This document shows, one piece after another, positions 49,985 to 61,315 of a DNA stretch of 64,000 bases (positions are counted from its first letter, which is position 1; every line of letters starts with the position of its first letter). Position numbers and translations under genes: made by a program. The DNA comes from Zanthoxylum bungeanum (Eukaryota > Streptophyta > Magnoliopsida > Sapindales > Rutaceae): NCBI GenBank assembly GCA_019454045.1, contig SKCR01031851.1, positions 48,659-112,658 on the forward strand, read 5' to 3'. The notes beneath the pieces are model-generated. The model saw only the letters and a program-made list of their open reading frames with translations. It was not told the origin of the DNA and ran no database searches.

Positions 49985-50495
49985 CTCCCACTATTTTTCG
50001 GCGAGCCTCTAACCCTCTGTCGAGTACTCGGGAAACCGCGTTTCCTAGTGGGCTAGGATCCCGTTAAATATCACACAATCTTGACTTTGGCCAACAAATT
50101 GTATGATAATTAACTAGGTAGATCTCTAAGATCAATTGGATCCAATCCAATTCCTAGATCCGGTAGGGGGATATCCAAATCCGAAACGTATATCTTATAT
50201 ATGCCAATACATCCAATGTATTACCTAACCTTTTTCCTCTATATCAACTAAGCCTTGGCTTTGGCACAACAAACTTAGTGATCCCAGTCAAGCGCGACCC
50301 ATTGACCATGGAAAGCTTCGTAATCAATGTCGATGGACAAGAAGTGGTCTTGACTTTGGCCAACAAACCACAACTTGGACAAGACACTGACATGGAACAA
50401 AGCCTTCGTGATTCAAACACATCTTCGACAGACAAAGGCCTTGACTTTGGCCAACAAACCAATGCCGTCTCGGATCTTGAGTGAGAATCACTCAA
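49985..50495 (+). other. Conserved leader block with open frames on both strands (copia D)
   Basis: Plus frame 50278-50484 ends in D-L-E-stop as in A. The minus (sense) frame 50495-50244 has 83 codons and includes S-C-P-S-C-G. The 19-nt motif CTTGACTTTGGCCAACAAA lies at 50090, 50349 and 50440. By hand the plus frame differs from A by six silent and four replacement changes before a compensated indel at the end. Function unknown. Confidence 0.5.
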
Positions 50496-52135
50496 TGGAA
50501 GGAAATACGCTTAATATTGAGCGAGGGTTTTTCGTGTGCAAATTAGCAACCAATTTATTATCTTTGTTAGGGTCTCATCATCATACACCCTTAAACATGC
50601 ATTCTAAACACATAATAAAGCGCATATGAAATAAAATAATAATGATATGCGGATGGATATTTTACATTGATCCTAGATCAAATCTCTCTCTTTCTCTCTC
50701 CAGCTAGCACATGTATTTACTTCTACCCGTTACACTACACTTCTAAAGAAACCTCATTTACATTGAGGGGAATATGTGAGAAAAGAATACAAAGAGTATA
50801 GAGGTGATAAGGCTGGACACGAAGGTCCAATTAATAAATCAAATTTATTACAATTTCCAAAATTGTCCCACCCGACTAATATCCATCTGATATACATTAT
50901 TCATGCATCGCAACCATGTATTCATACAAGCATGTTATCAATCAATCTAATCCAATTAATTAATCTGATAATTAGTGATCATCCAATGTTCAAACAACGA
51001 TTTGATTTTTGCTCGAGTCAAACTCGTTTTGCGAATAAGTACTCAAAGTACGAATTCTTGAATTAAATTAAACTACAACATTAAATCCAATTTAATATGC
51101 ATTTAATTCTAATTCACTATTTAATTCCAAATTAAAAATTACACTTTTATTAATGAACCTTTACGACTTAAATTCCAAATTTAATCGCAACGGGTCTCTA
51201 AGCCCGATTAACATCTAATGTTTATTTAATTAAAGTCCAATGGGCTTTTAATTAATTTCTTTAAGGCGTGAACTTTTGGTCAACTAGGGTCAAACCGATA
51301 ACCAAGGTCCAATCCGGGAGTTACCCCATAAGCCTTTAAATTAATTTTGGCCCATTAGGCCCAATTAAATAATTAAGGTCCATTATGTCATAATTGGACT
51401 TTTTGGATGCGGTTTTGGGCCCAATTGGATCCAACCAAATTGGCATAAACCTAACTTGGTACAACCAAGCCCAAAAGCCCAATTACAACCTATTAAGGCC
51501 CTATTTCCAAAATAAGCCCAAATTAATTAACTTATAAAATTCCAAATTCCATAATTAATTAACCTAAGTGTAATACATAATTAATCACCCAATTAACATT
51601 CCTAAAACATCAATTAGCCTAATTAATCATGCACTTTAATAACAAATAGTGTCCAGCACAATTTCATCAAATTCAAACCCAATACATGCTTCTTTATTCT
51701 CGGCAATTAGGGGTTTTTTCAATCCGATTCGGATTCAATCCAATTGAATCCACAATAATCATTTCCCAAATCAATTCAACTCATCCAATGAATTAAAATC
51801 AAATAACACAATGAATTTCAAATGTTCAAGAATTCGGCCAAGCCACTTTAAAAGGGAAAAATTGTTCCAAATCAAAATTCAATCAAATTGAACTTCAAAA
51901 CAACATTACCCACTTGTTTTAAGTCATCCAATGATCAAACAAACAAAAATCACCAAGAAATTAGGGTTCTTCAATTTCGGCCATGCCCAAAATTTTGGGG
52001 AAAAATGGATCCAATCCAATTTCATGAAATTGAACATACACAACTTCAATTCAACCTCATTCAAGCATACTTCATCAAAAAATTCAACCAAATCATGCTT
52101 AAATCGAGTTTACCCAATTTTAACCCTAACTTTTG
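50496..52135 (-). other. Copia D leader, no recognisable gene
   Basis: Aligned with 13677-15200 of A. Short frames are chance. Confidence 0.65.
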
Positions 52136-52140
52136 AAAAA

Positions 52141-54269
52141 TGATGAAAAACGCATGAATACATCAAAGGAGAATGGCAGAAACATATACTCACAATGATT
52201 GGTTTGGATGCTTCAAAGAACACAAGCCTTTTCTTCCTCCAAGATGGCTCGGCAATGGCTCCCAAAGGCAGTGGATGGCTCGGTTTTGGTCCTCTTTATG
52301 TCTCCAAAAATCGTCCATTTATGAACACCATGAAAGCTCCAAGCTTCAAGCTCCAAAGTAGATTCCAAGCTCACAAGAACACTGCCCTAACACCTTAGGA
52401 TGACTCTAGGTGTGCTAGCACTTTTGTTTTGCAACAAAACACTCTCACCTGCTTCTCTTTCAATTCGGTAGTGACCAAAATGGAGAAGAAGAAGAAGAAA
52501 TGGCTCTAAGCCGTGTGTGAGGGAAGGAGAGAGAGTAGGGAAAACGTGAATGATGAGAGAGAGAAAGAAAAAGGTGTAATAGGTTTTGTAATTTCCAAAA
52601 TTAATTAAAAAACCATTTACCACTTTTTTCAATTTCTATTTAATAAATCCCTTTTACTTTTCAAAAAAGCAAAAGTCAAAAAGCAAAAAAGCAAAAGTCA
52701 AAAAGTAAAAAGCAAAAATTGCTTTTCACTACCACATCACTATTCACATCAACTCACATCAATTTAATAAAGTGACAACATGTCATGTCACATCACTCAA
52801 AGCGACAAGTGATTTGATGATTGATGCGACTAGCGATTTGACGCTTGATGTGACTTGCGTGCCGCGCTCGAATTCGAAATGCGAATGCGCTCGCAATCAC
52901 TCTCGGGCTCGGGTTCGCTAATTCCAAATTAACGAATTTTCCGTCGCGTCGTAATTAAATGATTATGCCTAGCGAAATCACTATTCATGTCGCTAACAAA
53001 TTAATTCTAAATTAATTTGTTCGCCCGAATTAAAATTTAATTTTAATTCCGCGTCGAAATCCAATTTCGTATAATATATCGAATATATTATTTTATCGAT
53101 TAATTCCAAATTAATCGTTCTCTCTCTTTAATTAATATTTTATCCCAGATAAAATATCTCCGCAATTAATCCCAGATTAATTTTCTCTCTCTTCTAATTA
53201 ATCACAGATTAATTAAAGTGCGAGTCATACATCATCGGTGAATCTTCGAGAAGCGACCCATGAGATCCCCGGATATGTTGGCAGTAAATACGGTCATCGG
53301 ACTATCCGAACACGTAAGTACCTCATACTACGTTTGTACCGATTTACAAGACAAGGTTGGCTTCTAGCAAAGCGCCATGCCTACCCAATTCTCCGGAAAT
53401 ATCCTTATAGGAATATTAGATCTATATCAAGCGTAGTATACCGCAATATTGCGTATTTCTGTCCAGCATCGGATGCTCACGTGCTAGGCCTGGGGCTGGA
53501 ATTGTGTCTGCCCCTTACGAAGCACATATCGGATGTCTGGTAACTAGTCTCTATAATCGGATATTCATGACCTTGTCATAATATCCCGATTGCTCGAGCA
53601 TTTAAGAGAACGAGTTCCGTATCCTACGTGACCATCATCTCCATATGACTGGAATGACACTTCCGTCTTGACATCACACCCAATACACTACGATTCTCAA
53701 TATACCCAGCATCGGCGTACACAGAACCGGTTAAAGCCCTGGACGACCTCAACTAAAGTATATTGATTGTCGTATATATTAGCGGTGCAAGTCTCGGGTT
53801 AAGACCAAATATACCTACCCTGATTGCAGACTCCCATAGACAGATAGTCATTCTACCAATGGGATTCCGCGGGGAGTCTATCCAGAGCGAAGCTGTTTCC
53901 CGTACCATCGGTAAAACACAACCTCCTATTACACTTGCATGAGTATCCTATACCCAAATAAATGAGAACTATGCCGTTGTGCCCTCACAAACGTGCACAA
54001 GTGTAATACTAGTCTTTTACGTATTTATCGATGTCCAATCTCGATAATACTCTGACTATGGATATTTAATGATTTATCCTTCATGGACTGATACTGTCTC
54101 ATATCATTCTCTGTCCAGGAACAAATCATAGAGACCTCTCATCATTTATATATCTAGGTGATCTAATCACAAATGATAAGAGTGCAATCTCCTTTGTCAC
54201 ATAGTTAATTTGTACAACAACACCGTGATCTGTACAAATAGTGACGCTATGGGTCATAATTGTCCAACA
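52141..54269 (-). repeat. Copia D 5' LTR, start truncated
   Basis: Matches 44283-46376. The first about 40 bp of the LTR and the adjoining primer site and about 20 bp of leader are gone; the junction is near 52135-52145. Hairpin array at 52995-53215, with arms AACAAATTAATT / AATTAATTTGTT at 52995-53021. Confidence 0.9.
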
Positions 54270-54530
54270 CAAGGCACATCTTACTTCGACATACTAGAAG
54301 ACCAAGGCTAGGCCGAAGGTTTCTGGAATGTGAAAAGGGCAAAGGCAAAATCATTATAATCTTCTGGGAAGATAAAGGACATATCCCAAAATGTCTGCCT
54401 AAATTGTGGCAAACGGGGACACGGAAGCGTGACTGCCGTATAGACATGGCAGACATGAAGGAATTGGAGACGATGCAAGGCTCCGACTTCAAATATGTTT
54501 GTCATAAATATGTTCACAACTAGTATTAAA
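54270..54530 (+). pseudogene. Copia C Gag end with broken zinc knuckle
   Basis: At 54402-54450 the plus strand gives C-L-N-C-G-K-R-G-H (C-x2-C-x4-H), then K-R-D-C one base out of frame. The knuckle would bind element RNA for packaging. The 87-codon frame 54260-54523 runs through it in the other frame. Confidence 0.72.
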
Positions 54531-54959
54531 ATTGGATTTTAAATACTTAGTGTGGTACATAAATATGTACTGGTGTGCAGAATCTATTATGAGCAGGATA
54601 CTGACTACAATTGAGATTAATCTGCGAATTGGAAACGGGACGAAAGTCACTGTTTTAACCGTAGATACCTAAGTTTAGGAACTACCTTCGGATGTGTACT
54701 TAAATTAGGAAACTGTTACAATGTAACTAGTTTGACTAGATACATTATCTCTATATCAAGGTTTAACCCGTTGCGGGTATACCTTTATATTCTAGAACAC
54801 TAAAGTGTTTTATTTTATAAAGATGATATTGAGATAAACACATTAGATGTGATTAACAACATTTATATTTTGAATATGAATAAATCTCAAAAGTATGACA
54901 TGACAAACAAATAGCTCAAACTGATTTGATCAGAAGATACTTAATTGTGGCATTGTTGT

Positions 54960-55700
54960 CTGGGACACAATTAAACAAGACTCGTATATCCACACTTTCG
55001 AAGAGTGGGTACTTGGACTAATTTGATTCCAATAAAATAAAGTCTACGAATATAGTTTATTGGGCAAAATGCCTAAAACACTTTTACTTGGTAAAAGTGC
55101 AAAATGCCACCGATCTGTTAGCCCTAGTTCATAGTGAAGCAAGTGGGCCCATGTCTAGTTAGGCTAGAGGTGGATATGAATATTTCTTGACCTTTACGGA
55201 TGTGGCATCGCGTTATGGTTATATGTTTCTTCTGAAACATAAATCGGAAACTTTTAGAGTTTCGACACGAAATAGACAAACAGATCGGCTAAAGTGTTAA
55301 AACATCACGGTTAGACCATGATGAAAATACTTAAGCAATAAGTTTCACATATACATGAAAGAGTATAGTATTCTTTCAATGAGGACTCCTCCCGGAACAT
55401 GTCAATTTGACGGTGTGTCCGAACGGAGAAATCGAATTTTGTTAGACATGATGAGGTTAATCATGAGTCGCTCTGAGCTACCATTTCCTTCAACGGATAC
55501 ACATTAACAGTGCAATACTTATTTTGAATAAGGTTCCATAAAAATCTGTTTGACAGAATTCATATTAGATATGAACAGGAAAGAAATCGGGTTTCTCATT
55601 CCTGAAGATTTGGGTATGCTAGGCATGTGTTTGGATGATACCAAACTAAAACCCAAATCGGATAAGTGCCTAAATTGTAGGTTATCCTAGGGAAACCTAA
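54960..55700 (+). pseudogene. Copia C pre-integrase and integrase remnant
   Basis: Readable in pieces: S-T-L-S-K-S-G-Y-L (pre-integrase), L-V-H-S-E-A-S-G-P-M, then A-R-G-G-Y-E-Y-F-L, TFTDVASRYGYMFLLKH, TPPGTCQFDGVSERRNR, and L-K-P-K-S-D-K-C. These match the copia integrase core, where the first Asp follows L-V-H-(S) and here is replaced by Glu, and a second lies near T-F-T-D. Stops at several points. Clear assignment, not functional. Confidence 0.85.
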
Positions 55701-56054
55701 GTATAGTACTTATACAACTCAATAGAGAATAATATAAATGTTGCTCGCCATGCGGTTTTTCTAAGAGGAATACCTATATGCAGTGGTAAGTGGGAGGAAA
55801 GTAAAACTCGATGAAAATCGGAGTAATACTATTCCAGGCACTGATTCCTTAATGGAACACAAATAGTTCATCAAGGATGAAACTATACTAATAATCTTCG
55901 AATACACAAGAACCGCGTAAGTCGGAGAGAGTCAGGAAACAACCTCAGGTATGGGTTTCTGATCTCACCTCGAAAAGATGACAATCTTATTGAGGAATGC
56001 GAACTGACTACGTATGAGGTAGTGATACAAGGTATCGACTCCCTATTATGGCAA

Positions 56055-56722
56055 AGTGTCATGATATCCGAAATGGATTCCATGTATACCAACTAAGTTT
56101 GGATACTAGTTGTTGTACCATAAGGCATTGTGCCTATTGGTAATATATAAGTCTTCAAGGAAGACATACATGGATGGCAACATACCAACGTACTAAGCTA
56201 GGCTTGTAGCAAAAAGGTATCGTTATCAACTTTATGTCGATTACGATGAAACCTTTTTACTTGTTGCCACGGAAATTCCATTTGGATAATGCTTGCTGAT
56301 GCTGCATGTTTCATTCATGATATATGGCAGCTGAATGCCAAAACCTCTTTCCTTAACGGAAACCTTTTGGAGGATGTTTACAACATCCTGACGGTTTTGT
56401 TGTACCAAAACTAGCAAACAAGGTTTGCAGGTTATTCGATCTATGGATGGATTGAAGCAAGCATAGTGTTCTTGGAATTATCATTTTTGATGTAATCATA
56501 ATGGTGTATGATTTAATTCAAAACAAAAATGATTCTTGTGTATATAAGGAGGTTAGTGGGAGCGCACTGACAATGAAAGTCCTAAGTAATAATGACATGT
56601 CATTTCTTGGAAATGATATTCCCATAAATATAATCGGTGAAAGCTTGGTTTTCGAGAAAATTCTCCGTAGAATTCTTGGGAGAAACAACCTTTATTCTAG
56701 GAATAATGATCTACTGGGATAG
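56055..56722 (+). pseudogene. Copia C reverse transcriptase remnant
   Basis: In order: S-E-M-D-S-M-Y-T-N, G-I-V-P-I-G, T-S-F-L-N-G-N-L-L-E-D-V-Y-N, then the 73-codon frame 56501-56722 with CVYKEVSGSA and G-N-D-I-P. Between the last two the catalytic Y-V-D-D of the family reads S-N-N-D, so the first Asp and the Tyr are lost. The enzyme would have made the cDNA. Confidence 0.88.
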
Positions 56723-56799
56723 ATCTAAAAGTTGTTGAATCTCTCCGAAAACTCGTACATTGAAGAATGTACGCGACCTGGTGTCTCATACGCTTTGAG

Positions 56800-57371
56800 C
56801 ATATGGAGTCACAAACAGGCCAATCCAAGTGATAGTCACTGGATTGAAGTTAAGAACATCCTTAAGTATCTTAGAGAACTAAGGATGCTGTCTTAAACTA
56901 TGGAGAAGGAGAACTTGAAGTGACTGGGTTCACTGTTGCAAGTTTCCAAACCGATAAAAATGACTGTAAGTCGTGAACGATACTATACAGTTTGAATAAC
57001 GGAACAGTGAGCTGGAAATTATCTGAGCAAGATACTGTTACCAAATAAACAATAAATGCGGGTAATTGCTGCAGCTGAGGCAGCAATAGAAGCCATTTGG
57101 GTCGATAATAAATCTAATTAGATTAGATATAGTTCTGTTAGCAGCTGAGCTAGGCTACATCGCAGGCTAAAGAATTAATAGTCTCATCAACGATCCAGAT
57201 ATATACTTCGACTATTCATCTGATTCGTTTGGATCATACATCGTGGAGATGTGATGATGGAATAAATAGCATCAGATGATAGTCATGCAAATCCGCTGAC
57301 GAAAGTATTTTCTCGGTAATTTGAGCGAACCGTACATAGTTCGGGTGTAGGACACTCGAGTGACTGGCTAT
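56800..57371 (+). pseudogene. Copia C RNase H remnant and polyprotein end
   Basis: Pieces F-T-V-A-S-F-Q-T-D, N-G-T-V-S-W-K-L-S-E-Q-D, A-I-E-A-I-W-V-D-N and N-P-L-T-K match the copia RNase H and the conserved C-terminal A-D-P-L-T-K-P. The catalytic first Asp of the domain (usually Y-x-D-A-S-F) is not present. Several frameshifts. Confidence 0.8.
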
Positions 57372-57387
57372 AGGCCAAGTGGGAGAT
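57372..57387 (+). other. Polypurine tract of copia C
   Basis: GGCCAAGTGGGAGAT directly before the TGTTGGACAG of the 3' LTR. Confidence 0.9.
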
Positions 57388-59415
57388 TGTTGGACAGTTA
57401 TGACCCATAGCGTCACTATTTGTACAGATCATGGTGTTGTTGTACAAATTAACTATGTGACAAAGGAAATTGCTCTATTATCATTTGTGATTAGATCACC
57501 AAGATGTATAAATGATAGGAGGTCCTTATGATTAGTTCCTAGATTGAGATGATATGAGACAATATCAATCCACGAAGGTTTAATCATTAAATATCCCTAG
57601 TCAGAGAATTATCGAGATTGGACATCGATAATGTGTAAAAGACTAGTATTACACTTGTGCGCGTTGTGAGGGCATAACGACATAGTTCTCATATATTTGG
57701 GTATATGATACTCATGCAAGCGTAATAGGAGGTTGTGTTAACCGATGGTACGGGAAACAGCTTCGCTCTAGATAGTCCCCTCGGAATTCCATTGGTAGTA
57801 TGACTATGTGTCTATGGAAGTCCGAAATCAGGGTAGGTGTATTTGGTCTTAACCTGAGACTTGCACCGCTAATGCTTGCGACAATCAATATACTTTGGTT
57901 TTAGGTCGTCCAGGGCTTTAGAAGATTCTGTGTATGCCGCTGCTGGGTATATTGAGAATCGTAGTGTATTGGGTGTGATGTCAAGACGGAAGTATCACTC
58001 CAGTCATAGTGGAGATGATGGTCACGTAGGATACGGAACTGGTTCTCTTATGTACTGCAGTCATTGGGATAAAATGACTAGGTCATGTTTATCCGATTAT
58101 AGAGACTAGTTAACAGAGATCCGATATGTGCTTCGTACGGGGCAGACACAATTCCAGCCCCAGGCCTTGCACGTGACATCTGATACTGGATCGAAATACG
58201 CAATACTTCGTATACTACGCCTGATATAGATCACATATTCCTATAAGGATATTTCTGGAGAATTGGGTAGGCATGACGCTTTACTAGAAGCCAACCTTGT
58301 CTTGTAAATCGGTACAAACGTAGTACTAGGTACTTACGTGTTCAGATAGTCCGACGACCGTATTTACTGCCAACATATCCGCGGATCTCATGGGTCGCTT
58401 CCCGAAGATTCACCGATGACGTATGACTCACACTTTATTAATCTGGGATTAATAAGATGAGAGAGAAAATTAATCTGGGATTAATTACGGAGATATTTTA
58501 TCTGGGATAAAATATTAATTAAAGAGAGAAAACGATTAATTTGGAATTAATCGATAAAATAATATATTTGATATATTATACGAAGTTGGATTTCGACGCA
58601 GAATTGAAATTAGATTTTAATTCGGGAGAACGAATTAATTTAGAATTAATTCAATAGCGACGTGAATAATGATTTTGCTAGGCATAATTAATTAATTACG
58701 TCGCAACGGAAAATTCATTGATTTGGAATTAGCGAACCCGAGCCCGGGAGTGTTTGCGAGCGCACTCACATTTCAAATTCAAGTGCGGCCTGCAAGTCAC
58801 ATCAAGCGTCAAATCACTAGTCGCATCAAGCGTCAAATCATTAGTCACTTTGAGTGATGTGACAACTTGTCACTTGATTGATTGAGTGATGTGAATAGTT
58901 GATGTAGTGGTTGGTAAAACTTTAATGCCATTTGACTTTTTGGAAAAAGAAAATTGTAAAATGGTTTTTGAAATTAATAAAGTGTATTAGATACATAATT
59001 TTGCAACCAACCAACACAACTCTCATCTTTTTCTCTTTCTCTCTCTCACGCCCAAATGGGCAGTTTTCTTCTTCTGGTTTCAGCTCACTGCCGTGAGTCA
59101 TAGAGAAGCAAAGAGATGATTTTGTTGCAAAATCAAGAGTGCTAGCACACTATGGAGACATACAATGGTGATAGGGAACCGCACATGTGAGCTTGGAATC
59201 ACAACACAAAAGCTTGGAGCTTGGAGGACCTTGATGGCCGAAAATGGATGACACTTTTCTGCTCACTGCCGAGCCATCTTGGAGGGAGAAAAAGAATTTT
59301 TTTCTTCACCGCATCTTCTCAACCGATCGATGTAAGTATTCCGCAACTTCTTCGTGTATTCACATGTATGTTTCTATGCTTTAATCGATCCTCGGGACTT
59401 AGAGATTTCCCAACA
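57388..59415 (+). repeat. Copia C 3' LTR (2028 bp)
   Basis: TGTTGGACAG to TTTCCCAACA, followed by GTAGT. The hairpin array at 58435-58652 was checked base by base: 58435-58455, 58468-58486, 58493-58515, 58533-58553, 58559-58579, 58581-58595, 58601-58623 and 58632-58652. The first three loops are all CTGGG. Confidence 0.94.
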
Positions 59416-61315
59416 GTAGTAAGGGGATATAATAATCCCAAGCAAGAATAAAAATGTCAGGTAGACCTAAGTAAGGTTCTTTTCCTTCTCATAAAAATTT
59501 CTTCAAACAGATCCAAAAGTCCTTGAATACCTTGTATAATAGCAAGCCTTTCGAGTATTGAGGAATGGTCATAAAGGCAAAAGAAGCCAGAAATCGGGAT
59601 TTATCGTGGAAGTTTTCAATAGACATGACAAATGATATAGAGATTTTAGACATTCAAACCCAGGCTCGTAAGAAATAAAGTGAATGCCATCAGGAGCCTT
59701 AGCTAAAAAAATCTGACATAGATAAGATCCCGATCTACCCAGATTCTAACCTCTCAGTGATACCGGTTAAGGAAACTGTTCTGACGGAGTCTATCTCATA
59801 ATTATATTACAAGAGTAATAGACTCTAACAGAAGATAGAATACCATAAAAAGGACATCGATATCTGTCGAGATGTAAAATTCTTGTCCCATTCTTTATTA
59901 ACATAGATAAAGATAACCGTAAGAAAGCTCAGTACAGAAACTACTATATTCTGAGACAGGGGCAACAAATCCCGAGATATGGTTCACCAGAAGGGAACCA
60001 ATGAGGCTTGTAAGGCTAGAAAATAAAGAACCCGGCACAAACCAAGATGGGAAAGTTTGCACTACAAGTAAGAAGCCATAGAACGTACCAATGCCAATAG
60101 AAATCCATGTAAGTTTAAAAGAACAGACCCATAAGATTGGAGACACTCAGGACTTAACAAAAGTACCAGTATGGACAATAAGATTAAATGCCATAGTTGT
60201 AGCCTATAGCAAGAGCAGAGATCTAGAAAGTAGTCAATAAGAATGAACCACCACTAACTTCGGTAGCACAACTTAGAGTCAAGAGATATGATATGGAAAT
60301 AAATAATATGGAAGAATGCGGAGAATAACGAGGAAGTTCAGTACATATAGTAACATAGATAACATAGCTTAAAGATTCTAATATAAATGAAGACCCCAGA
60401 ATAGTTGATAAGAGATGTGGAACCCTAAGATATGGAGAAGTCGATGCAGATCTCTACATAACAGATGATAATTCTTCTTTCCAGTAGCTCATACTCTAGT
60501 AAGTATATAAACACCTAACCAGATCATCACTGAGCTTAGAAAATTAACAGTAATGTGTGTTCTCAGATCTCTATGGAATGCATATATCCACCCCTCAACT
60601 TAGAGCCCAACAAAGATTTGTACAAGTAAAGAAGAACATCTATCAGGATAAACAAATTATGAGACAACAAGATAGTCGAACCAAGAAATTTAAGAGAACC
60701 TAGATAATAATTCTAAGATGGTAATATCTTGTATGGGATAGAGTAATTTGAATACACAGTAAGTCTAGTCGAATCTAGAAGTGATAACCTACCTTATTGT
60801 AGAACTGATTGCCTTCAAGAAAGTAAAAGCTCAAATGGTAAAGAACAAAGTAAGCAATGCATATAACGACCGTTAGAAGTTAGAAAGAGAGCATCACCCA
60901 ACCTAAATGTTCAGTAGTGATACCATAATTTGTCGTAAAATATGGAGCTTTCAGAGTAGTAATGACTTAAGAGGTTCAAGAAACTAAGATAAAGAGGAAA
61001 TATTTTATGACCATAAGGATAAAATACATAACTGATAAGGCCTTTCGATAAGGCAAAGAATCCGTACGCCATTAGGAAATTTAAGTAACAGAGCAAGACT
61101 TCGAAATGAAGGATAAAAAAGGGAGTATGGTAGGATTTTGAGGGAGCATGAACCTTGAAGAGGTTCTCAGTAAAGGATAGTATGACCAATAGTAGGAAAT
61201 AAATCAGTTTAAAGTTGAAAAAGGTAATTCAATTAGTTTGTGCAACTGCAGCACGCATAGCTAGTGAGACCACCACAAGCGAAAAGACTTCAGGACAAAC
61301 TCCCAGTCTCTCAAC
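59416..61315 (+). mobile_element. G4 internal region, second part
   Basis: Continues 39600 after copia C. Purine-rich and without a long frame. A Cys-His-Ser-Cys tetrapeptide coded near 60189 could be a Gag zinc knuckle trace, too short to rely on. The G4 internal region totals only about 4.4 kb, much less than an intact chromovirus, so it is deleted or non-autonomous. Confidence 0.65.

Larger units (their letters stand above)
44243..54269 (-). mobile_element. Copia element D, minus strand, nested in C
   Basis: TSD CAAGG at 44238-44242 and 54270-54274. 3' LTR 44243-46376, polypurine tract 46377-46391, RNase H, RT, integrase, Gag end, leader, and a truncated 5' LTR 52141-54269. The LTR ends (TGTTGGTTTCTAATTAGG) and the first 400 bp differ from A and C and agree with solo LTR E: a second subfamily. 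The primer site is deleted. Confidence 0.94.
39601..59415 (+). mobile_element. Copia element C, plus strand, split by copia D
   Basis: TSD GTAGT at 39596-39600 and 59416-59420. 5' LTR 39601-41412, primer site 41414-41425, leader, Gag end, [D at 44243-54269], integrase, RT, RNase H, polypurine tract 57372-57387, 3' LTR 57388-59415. Without D it is about 9.8 kb, the same size as A. It has the best preserved polyprotein in the window but no intact domain. It inserted into G4's internal region, and D then inserted into it. Confidence 0.95.

Noticed and set aside
59917..61189. Minus-strand frames of 80-92 codons in the G4 internal region
   Set aside because: Antisense to the element, hydrophobic composition from the purine-rich plus strand, no motif.
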